64,000 nucleotides of DNA from Bactrocera neohumeralis (Eukaryota; Arthropoda; Insecta; Diptera; Tephritidae), in assembly GCF_024586455.1 (NCBI RefSeq), contig NC_065921.1, positions 71,673,528 through 71,737,527 on the forward strand. Direction: 5' to 3'. The position numbers and the translations under genes were made by a program. The notes under the pieces were generated by a model. The model was not told the DNA's origin and made no database searches. It saw only the letters and a list, made by a program, of their open reading frames with translations. Positions 57,799-64,000 of this stretch are shown piece by piece. Numbering within the stretch: the first letter of the stretch is position 1; each line of letters begins with the position of its first letter.

Positions 57799-58484
57799 TA
57801 TCTTCGTATGCATGCATTTGTAGTTGACTTCGTTGTTGTTGTGCCTTTTATTGCAATTTTTGTTTGTTTGTGGCATGCAACGAACTTAGCCCGCGGTGCA
57901 TTGCATTGTTTATATAGACTTAATGACCATTCAAATATACATATTATCGCGTTTGTTTAATCTTAATCATAATTTTATTTTGTTTTTGTTGCGCATTTGC
58001 TCATAAAATATTTTTATTGCAAATTTCATAGTCAAATATTTCGCTCTATGCACACGCAGGCACATACATACTATACATATACAAACACAGCCACACATAT
58101 GTATATGTGTGTGTAGTTAAGCTCAGGCTCTTCCATATATAGTGTGTTTGTAGGTGTTTTTGTTTCTTTGCGTTGCTGAGAAGCTGTGCCACTGCAGTGT
58201 CTGTGGTAGGTTGGGTCTTTAACTATTATTTGTTGCTGTTTTTGTGTTGGGCACACCCAATTTTACTGGCGATCTGTGCGAGTGCATCGAATGTTTGCGG
58301 AAAGAAATGTTGTGGCAAATAAAAGAATTGCTCAGATAAAAGCTAAATGTAACATAAAATCGATTTTATTTTAAGAAAAGAGCTAAAAGCCCATTCTAAG
58401 GCTTGCACTTGGTCAGCAAATGCCCAACGGACATACATACGAATATTTGTATTTCTATGCTGAAAACAAACACGAGAAAAAACC

Positions 58485-58870
58485 TTAATACGGTTGCACC
58501 GAAGCTATAATACCATTCACAAATACAAAGGATTCTTTAGAAGCTCTTGAATCCGTTCGTTCAGTTTGTATGGCAGCTATATGCTATTGGGGTCCGATCT
58601 GGTAGATTTCTTCGACGACTGCATCATTATCTTAGATAATTTCTTGAAGATATCTCTTTAAATGGAAAAGTTTTCCGTAGGATCCTTTAGTTCTGATCAT
58701 TCAGTTTGTATGATAACTATATGCAATAGTGGTCCGAAAACGGCGATTCCGACAAACGAGAAGCTTCTTGAGGTAAAAAGGATCTGGGGAAAATTTCAGA
58801 TCAATATCTCAAAAGCTGAGGAACTACTTCACGTATTGACAGACCGACAGACGAAAGAATATTCTTTGTC
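58485..58870 (-). mobile_element. Helitron-like dispersed repeat fragment
   Basis: Order in reverse orientation: ggttgcaccgaagctataat and ccattcacaaa (3' end); gttcagtttgtatggcagct at 58559; a second gatcattcagtttgtatgat at 58695; then ggaaaatttcagatcaatat and gacagaccgacag. It therefore holds the 3' end, two tandem units and part of the 5' region. Non-coding. Confidence 0.6.
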
Positions 58871-58941
58871 ATTTATTTTTTGGAGATTGTCTCTTTTAAC
58901 TATTGGCCGCGGCTTCGTTTCAGATCCTCCGTCCGTTGCGT

Positions 58942-59650
58942 CTAATTTTCGATGACTCGTTTTAGCATTTCGACTGGTAACAGGCAAATGAGACGCGTGA
59001 TGCTTTGCTCCAAGGTCTGAATCGAAGCGGGAGTGTCCGCATAGACTTCAGACTTTACATATTCCCACAGGAAAGAGTCTAATGGTGTGATATCACACGA
59101 TCTTGGTGGAAAATCGACTGATGCAAAACGCGAAATTATTATTACACCGAAGTGTTCTCTCAATATATCCATTAATTGATGAGATGTGTGGGAAGTGGCG
59201 CCTTCTTGTGGAAACCAAATGTCACCGAGATCACGAGCTTCAATTTCAGGCATCAAATAGTCGGTTATCATCGCGCGATAACGATCGCCATTGACGGTTA
59301 CGTTCACACCGGCATAATTTTTGAAGAAATATGCACCGATGATTCCACCGGCGCACAAACCACACCAAACCGTTTTTTTTTCTGGATGAAATGACAGCTT
59401 CTGAATCTTTTCACGTTGCTTTAGTCTAAAATGAGGCAATTTTGCCTGTTTACATACCCATTGAGCCAGAAATGGGCCTCACCGCTGAATAAAATTTGGC
59501 TCGAAAACGTTGGATTTTCTTGGAACTTTTCAAGAGCCCATGGAGCGAAGCGATGTCGCTTGGGAAAGTTGAGCGGCTTCAGTTCTTGCACAAGCTATAT
59601 TTTGTACGCTTTCAATTTAAGATCTCGATGTAAAATGCGCCAAGTCGTTC
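58942..59650 (-). pseudogene. rosa-type mariner transposase, copy 4 (two catalytic residues lost)
   Basis: Longest continuous frame of the group (58942-59439), preceded in another frame by the first catalytic block. There FSGEAHFWLNGYVN (about 59470-59510) has glycine where the first aspartate should be. VWCGLCAGGIIGAYFF and MITDYLMPEIEARDLG lead to IWFPQEGATSHTSH, in which the second aspartate is glutamate. PPRSCDITPLDSFLWEYVKS keeps the third. The C-terminus PASIQTLEQSITRLICLLPV then EMLKRVIEN ends with a stop at 58942. Spacing between positions two and three is 41 residues. It is inactive despite the long frame. Confidence 0.8.
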
Positions 59651-59654
59651 CATA

Positions 59655-60045
59655 CCAGACCATAAGTTGAACGAAACATTCTTACGCTGAATATCTGATG
59701 GTCCCCTGTTAAAAGAAATAAGAGCGGACGAACTTAACACTTTCATTCTTATATTGCTTAAGCTGCGTTGTGTTAAGCTCGATCTTCTTCTTTTTAATGC
59801 CTTAAGTCCGAAGGCGGAAAAGCACTTTAAGTAGTTGAAATGTCTTGAGCTCTTCAAAAACTTCATTGAAGCTCTCATAGAAAGCAAAGCAGGCCAGTCG
59901 CATAGTAAAAGAAGTACAGTTCAAAACTTCTTAGCAGTTCTGATTGGATAAACCCTACTACATAGTGCATAGGCTCACTGCTATCCGAGTAACAAGTGCT
60001 TTCCGAACGATATTAAGCGACGCTGCTGAAGTTCTAGCTAGTATG
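59655..60045. other. No gene recognised
   Basis: Sequence after the mariner's 5' side. An open frame at 59612-59887 (minus) has no motif. Confidence 0.35.
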
Positions 60046-60049
60046 TCGC

Positions 60050-60250
60050 CAATTGACATTCAGTGAGACGAATTCGCGCGATTGGACCAGCTATCAGAGC
60101 GTAAAAAAGAAGGGAGAACCAAAAGCATCACAATGTGGCAGCAACGGTGGCAAACCTCAACCAAAGGACAGTATATTAGGCAAGAGTCTGTCCGTATGAT
60201 AGATGAGACTTAAAGTCTTTCTGTCTCCCATGAAGTAATACTTCATCCGA
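60050..60250 (+). pseudogene. R1-clade non-LTR retrotransposon scrap
   Basis: Plus-strand peptide SPIDIQ, then RKKEGRTKSITMWQQRWQTS and KGQYIRQESVRMIDE, resembles the segment after the thumb of R1-clade ORF2 (PIDLLA...WQxRWxxxxxGRWTxRLIP). The 39.3-kb copy has PINLLASETRKLEK and RSRWTARLMEN in the same place. The fragment stops soon after, and ggttaggttt follows at 60281. Short, so modest confidence. Confidence 0.45.
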
Positions 60251-60667
60251 TTCGTGGGAGAGATATGAGTTGGGAGTAGGTTAGGTTTACCGGTTTAAAA
60301 TTCTGCAGTACGGCTTTCGTTGCTTCCTCCTACTAAAGAAAAAAACCAAAAACCCTACCATATGGGTACCAAAACAGTCCAGTCCAATTAAGACCAGTCA
60401 TAAGACCTATTGGTACAGAAAAATACGATGCATTGCAAGAAGCTTCTCAGATAGGGACGTCTGGCAATCCTTAGCTAGTTTTGAACAAAGTTTTCATAAC
60501 ATTTTGCTCAGACCGTTTGTGTAAAAGCAGTATTCTGTATTGCAAGCGATGAACCGACCCCTAAAAATCTTTAACTGCTAGCGATGTTATTAGTTTCAGA
60601 GGAAAAATGGATGTTGGTGGATGGAAATCGGGCTCTTTCGGCGAATTAGTCATCAATACGATGGAGG

Positions 60668-60860
60668 GGTTAGGTTAGGTTAGGTTAGAACTCCCGTGTT
60701 CGGACTTACAGATTGGCGAAGCGCTTTGTAGCCAATACATAATTACACAGACGCTTAACTTCAACACCCGCCAGTTCGGTGGGATGTCCAAAGGTATGCG
60801 CCCCCAAGTGTCTAAGTCTTGACCTCCCAAACGCGGGACAGTCAAGCAGGAAGTGCTGGA
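60668..60860 (-). pseudogene. RNase H-type non-LTR retrotransposon C-terminus with TTAGG-repeat tail
   Basis: Left edge gttaggttaggttaggttag (60669-60688) is about four perfect TTAGG units, i.e. (CCTAA)n at the element's 3' end. Minus-strand reading gives IQHFLLDCPAFGRSRLRHLG, AHTFGHPTELAGVEVKRLCN and YVLATKRFANL followed by a stop near 60713. The frame is uninterrupted over about 50 residues and is the best-preserved C-terminus of this class here. Only the last 190 bp of the element remain. Confidence 0.75.
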
Positions 60861-61074
60861 TGGAGGGGTTATAAATATTCCTTTTACGAATTCACTAGAC
60901 TCGTAAAAAATTCGTTATCATACTACAGCTGATGTGTGTCGCCATTCGTTCTTTGTGAAATTTTTGAAAAGCATACAAAACATGAAAACCTGATGGGGCG
61001 CTCAAAACTAGTCAAGGTGTGTATGACCTCTGCATCAGTAGCATCAAGTTATTTTGTTCTTCAAAGAATTTCGA

Positions 61075-61262
61075 TTTGAGTGCCGGGTGACAGCGGAAAC
61101 TGCAATGTCGCTGAACTACCTAGAGACCGTACCCTTAACCTACTAATTTCATTAGATAGAGAACCTCCTGTGAGCTTGGCAAGCGGTGGTCAACACTCAA
61201 AATTTGGGAGGCAACGAGATGCTTCTAGTCCAGCGTGGATTGCAAAAAGTCCACTAAATTGA
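61075..61262 (+). pseudogene. RNase H fragment of a non-LTR retrotransposon
   Basis: Peptide VPGDSGNCNVAELPRDRTLN corresponds to the WVPGHSGxxGNxxADELARxGT block of retrotransposon RNase H, with histidine replaced by aspartate and aspartate by alanine at functional positions. SLDREPPVSLASGGQ continues as in related proteins. Open for 60 codons to 61262. Neither the preceding DSQAA block nor the C-terminal zinc-knuckle is readable. Confidence 0.5.
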
Positions 61263-61839
61263 CTGGATGCTGTTCAATAAGCTCAGAAGCAGTGAGGTTA
61301 CACTTCCTATCGGCTGAAAATTGCCAAAGCTGTGTGTGGGAAAGCAAGTGTGCAATCATCTAGTCACTTTATTCTAAACTTTCGCCAGAGTGTGGTAGAA
61401 ACAGCTCAGTAGACACACCTCCGTCAAATTTGACGAAGTGTTTGGAATAGTTTAGAGTCGCCTTAACAAATTTGTGTTAGGCTCAAATTGCTGCGGCGAT
61501 CTTTCGAAATCACAAAGTACACGGGTTTAAAGTTGGTCAAGTAGAATCCTGCGTTACCTTTGTTCCGAGGATAAGCCTTACGACATAAACTAGTACAATC
61601 CCTAAGAAATATTTGCTTACAAGCTGCTCCTGATCTCAATATGCATTTACGTTGATCCGACCAAAGTCATGTCCATTGCAGCTTACAGTCAATTTGCTCA
61701 TATTCTGATATCTTACTTTTACTTGCTTACATAATGAGTAGAAATATAGCTCCACCCGCCAGCGCTGTGACCCTAACAACCAAATAGACGTAAGCGTATT
61801 ACATGGTAACAAATTTTTACACAATTTTTTTTATATAAG

Positions 61840-61974
61840 TTGTTGTTGGCATTGCTAGTGGCAATATACGCTGTGTGTGGTGCGTGTAGTGGCGCCCCAA
61901 ACTCCATGGCACTCGAACTACAGCGGCTCGGCGGCTCGCTGCCGTCGACAGATCAATTGAATTGTGTTGCTAAG
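61840..61974 (+). CDS. Candidate internal coding exon of a secreted protein
   Basis: The stretch is 135 bp, exactly 45 codons. Upstream is a T-rich tract ending ttttttttatataag (acceptor AG at 61838-61839), with a ctaac branch-like word near 61772. Downstream is AAG|GTGAGT, a strong donor, at 61972-61980. The frame starts LLLALLVAIYAVCGACSGAP, a hydrophobic signal-peptide-like segment with small residues for cleavage, then SMALELQRLGGSLPSTDQLN, ending NCVAK. No ATG lies in this frame between the upstream stop (61807) and the exon, so the initiator would sit in an earlier exon. Codon use is GC-richer than the surroundings. I do not recognise the protein. The frame also continues to a stop at 62131, so retention without splicing is an alternative. 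Confidence 0.45.
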
Positions 61975-62139
61975 GTGAGTGCACACTCCCTTTCTTGCTC
62001 TGGCACTGGCTCTGGGCGAATTCTAACTTCGCTGACCTTTGAGGTCACTGCTCACATGGTGGCATACAATGGTGGTGGACAGCAGCTACAACTTGTTGCT
62101 GCTTTGGTGGGTGCAGTTCAATTTGTAAATTGATCGTGT

Positions 62140-63040
62140 TTTTATAAACAATGTTGCTAACGAGAGTATTATAGTTTTGTTCGCATAACGGTTGTTTGTA
62201 AGTCCTAAATCACTATCCTTGGCTCCAAAGAGTCGAAATAAGCCATTATATATTTTAGGGTTATATATACCAAAGTAAATTGAAGCTGTAACTTGAGTAA
62301 AAATTGAGATCGTTTAAAAAATCGACCCTCTGCCACGCCCACAAAATGGCGGGAAACCGCCTAAAGATATTAAAGTTCGCTTACTTTTTTTTGACTGGAC
62401 GGTACTCGGTTTCGAGTTAGTCTAAAAGTAGGAATAAAACGTCGAATGTTAGCTGAGTAATCGCGCAAATAAATTTGATATCCACGAGAATTGGTGTGTT
62501 TAGGAGAGGAACATACAAATTTTCGAATACTTTTCGAAATTGAATGTTTCCACATTTTATATTAAGTCTATAATATTAAAATATGTCAGAGCAAAAGGTT
62601 TGACTCGTAAATCATATATTTTTCTCATAGTAAATAGTCTAAACTTTCTCAGAGATGAACTAAATTAGGGCCATCATTTCCAGAAACCCAATAAAAATAT
62701 ATTTTTACATACTGTTTCAATTCAGCCATGTCCGCCTGTATACACACGAAATGAGCTTCTAAGATATCGAACTGAAATTTTGCACACGTCTATTTCTCTT
62801 CGAAAGGCTGCTTATTTGTAGGATTCGCCGATATCGAACTGCTATAGGATACAGCTGCCATACAAACTGACCGATCAACATCAAAATAAAAATCTTCGTA
62901 ATGGTGTTTTCTCTAAGGATGTGCTTTATAATTTATTCCAAGTTGACTAGGTAAACTCATGCCCTCAAAATTCTCATTACGATTTGCAGTATACTGAATT
63001 TGCCCTCTTATCGGTCGGCTTTGTTATATAAAACTCTTAT
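62140..63040. other. No gene recognised; Helitron-like fragment at 62740-62890
   Basis: Mostly AT-rich. 62740-62890 contains gaactgaaattttgcacacg, ggctgcttatttgt and ggatacagctgccatacaaa, i.e. the 5' side and first unit of the Helitron-like family, plus orientation. If 61840-61974 is a real exon, this would be intron. No second exon with matching splice signals was found. Confidence 0.4.
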
Positions 63041-63044
63041 TTAA

Positions 63045-63760
63045 TAGATCATAAGACCCTTACAAAGCGCTTTCAGCCTATCACAAACTTATTGAGATGG
63101 TCAGCATATGTTTCAGCTATGTCTCCTGATTCGCCGAAGGCAAGACTGGCGAGATGTTTCAACCTCAGTCTTGTAAAGGTAGGAAAATGTCGTAAAAAGT
63201 GTTATTTCCACAACTTTCGTCCGTAAGCTGTTTTAGCATTACCGCAAAGTTGGACAATGTTCAGCAAAAACTACTATTAAGGCAAGGTGAACTTGGCTAA
63301 AGGAAAATCATTCAAATGATCTCCTGCGTTCTACTCCAAGACAAAAGAATGTAGCAGTTGATAGGAGCGTCAACCGGCGCCTAGGTAGCGCACGCGTGGT
63401 TCATTGATCTAGTACCAATGAAAATCCAACTCGGTCTCATTCAAAGGTAAGCGGGATGAAGGTATCCTCTCTGTCTAGCTCGCCAACATTGTAGTTTTTA
63501 GCGATTCCGCTATGGCCAGACGGTCATACGAGTCAGATGATGAAGTATCTTGATGCTGCTTCTAGTGAGAATAGACACTCCTTGACGTCTTTTGAAAAGA
63601 CAGTTAGCGTGTTCAGTTCCAGTATAGTCGATCGGTTTTCGGAGTCCACCGCCACCGTAATAGCAGCCACTTCAGTCTGAAAAACAGTACAGTAGTCCGG
63701 TGGCCTAAAGCTAAGATTGACGGAGGGCTCCTTACAGAAAACTGAGCCTCCAATTTGAAC
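63045..63760 (-). pseudogene. RNase H-type non-LTR retrotransposon 3' remnant
   Basis: Minus strand, C-terminal tail: TFTRLRLKHLASLAFGESGD then IAETYADHLNKFVI (63080-63190). Upstream, gaccactggacctatgga-type words and the segment 63600-63720, with AVDSENRSTILELNTLTVFS and DYCTVFQTEVAAITVAVDSE (63533-63814), match the start of RNase H (FQTEVAAIxxAxx). The right boundary runs into the next retrotransposon fragment. Multiple frameshifts. Confidence 0.6.
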
Positions 63761-63764
63761 GGGA

Positions 63765-64000
63765 CTGTCAGACAGTTCTTCTTCTTCCATTTCGGCGCCA
63801 ATTGGAGACTCCAAGTGTAGCCAAGTCCTTCTCCACCTGGTCTTTCCATTGATGTAGATATCTTCCTCTCCTTTCCTCGTCTGGTACTGCGTCTAATACT
63901 TTCAGAGCTGGAGTTTTTTCATGCATACGGAGGACATGACCTAAACAGCTTAGCCCCTGTCTCTTAATTCACTGAGCTATGTCAATGTCGTCGTATAACT
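63765..64000 (-). pseudogene. Endonuclease/RT non-LTR retrotransposon 3' end, cut by the window edge
   Basis: Strong similarity to 15290-15510 in the same orientation: gccaattggaga, tcctt.tcca..tggtctttcca, ggtactgcgtc.aatact, agctggagt.ttttc and tcaatgtcgtcgtata. It covers the C-terminal LRWxxxVxRM...RW region. The element continues beyond base 64000. Confidence 0.65.

Noticed and set aside
60668..60690. True interstitial telomere sequence (TTAGG)n
   Set aside because: The run is short and sits exactly at the 3' end of a retrotransposon C-terminus, as in five other copies. It is better read as the element's tail.

Overview
The window looks like AT-rich, repeat-dense chromosomal DNA from a higher fly, most likely a tephritid fruit fly. 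That assignment is an inference. It rests on several decayed mariner copies whose D,D(41)D spacing and PPRSCD motif fit the rosa group described from Ceratitis and other tephritids, on many RNase H-bearing non-LTR retrotransposon tails, and on Helitron-like repeats with about 155-bp internal tandem units like those known from Drosophila. I see no bacterial-type gene, no tRNA or rRNA, and no complete host gene.

One short stretch looks like host protein-coding sequence: a 135-bp exon-like segment at 61840-61974 with a hydrophobic, signal-peptide-like start, an upstream acceptor and a strong AAG|GTGAGT donor. The rest could be a large intron or intergenic DNA beside that gene. A few GC-richer islands (16.98-17.23, 22.74-22.96, 34.6-34.8, 52.85-53.95 and 57.5-57.75 kb) are the only other candidates for host function.

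DNA transposons: rosa-type mariners at 2.6-3.8, 27.4-28.4, 30.8-31.3 and 58.9-59.65 kb; a D,D(34)D mariner at 4.95-6.6 kb, split by a 401-bp repeat with a 9-bp direct repeat at its ends, with an internally deleted sister at 29.7-30.2 kb; older mariner relics at 12.9-13.6, 21.35-22.1 and 43.84-44.33 kb; a nearly intact D,D(37)D Tc1/maT-like element at 23.47-24.75 kb; a 152-bp hAT-type MITE with a perfect 8-bp duplication at 26.2-26.4 kb; and a 148-bp MITE with 27-28-bp inverted ends at 31.3-31.46 kb. All transposases seen are broken.

Retrotransposons: about ten 3'-end remnants of RNase H-carrying non-LTR elements on both strands, several ending in a short (TAACC)n tail; an R1-clade element at 39.3-40.9 kb and a scrap at 60.05-60.25 kb; a Jockey-clade 3' end at 31.46-32.44 kb; and five minus-strand 3' fragments of an endonuclease/RT element at 10.7, 11.3, 15.2-15.9, 25.35-25.98 and 63.77-64.0 kb. 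No LTR retrotransposon or virus-derived gene was recognised.

Tandem repeats are the most distinctive feature. Four arrays (6.66-7.66, 32.63-33.67, 35.54-37.25 and 46.9-49.1 kb) have different unit sequences and different higher-order organisation but share a GTTGCCAC core. A fifth family (41.64-42.87 and 45.15-45.62 kb) carries a TACCGA-TTT-TCGGTA hairpin in each unit. Smaller minisatellites sit at 9.84-10.03 kb (palindromic 33-bp units) and 13.62-13.85 kb (52-bp units).
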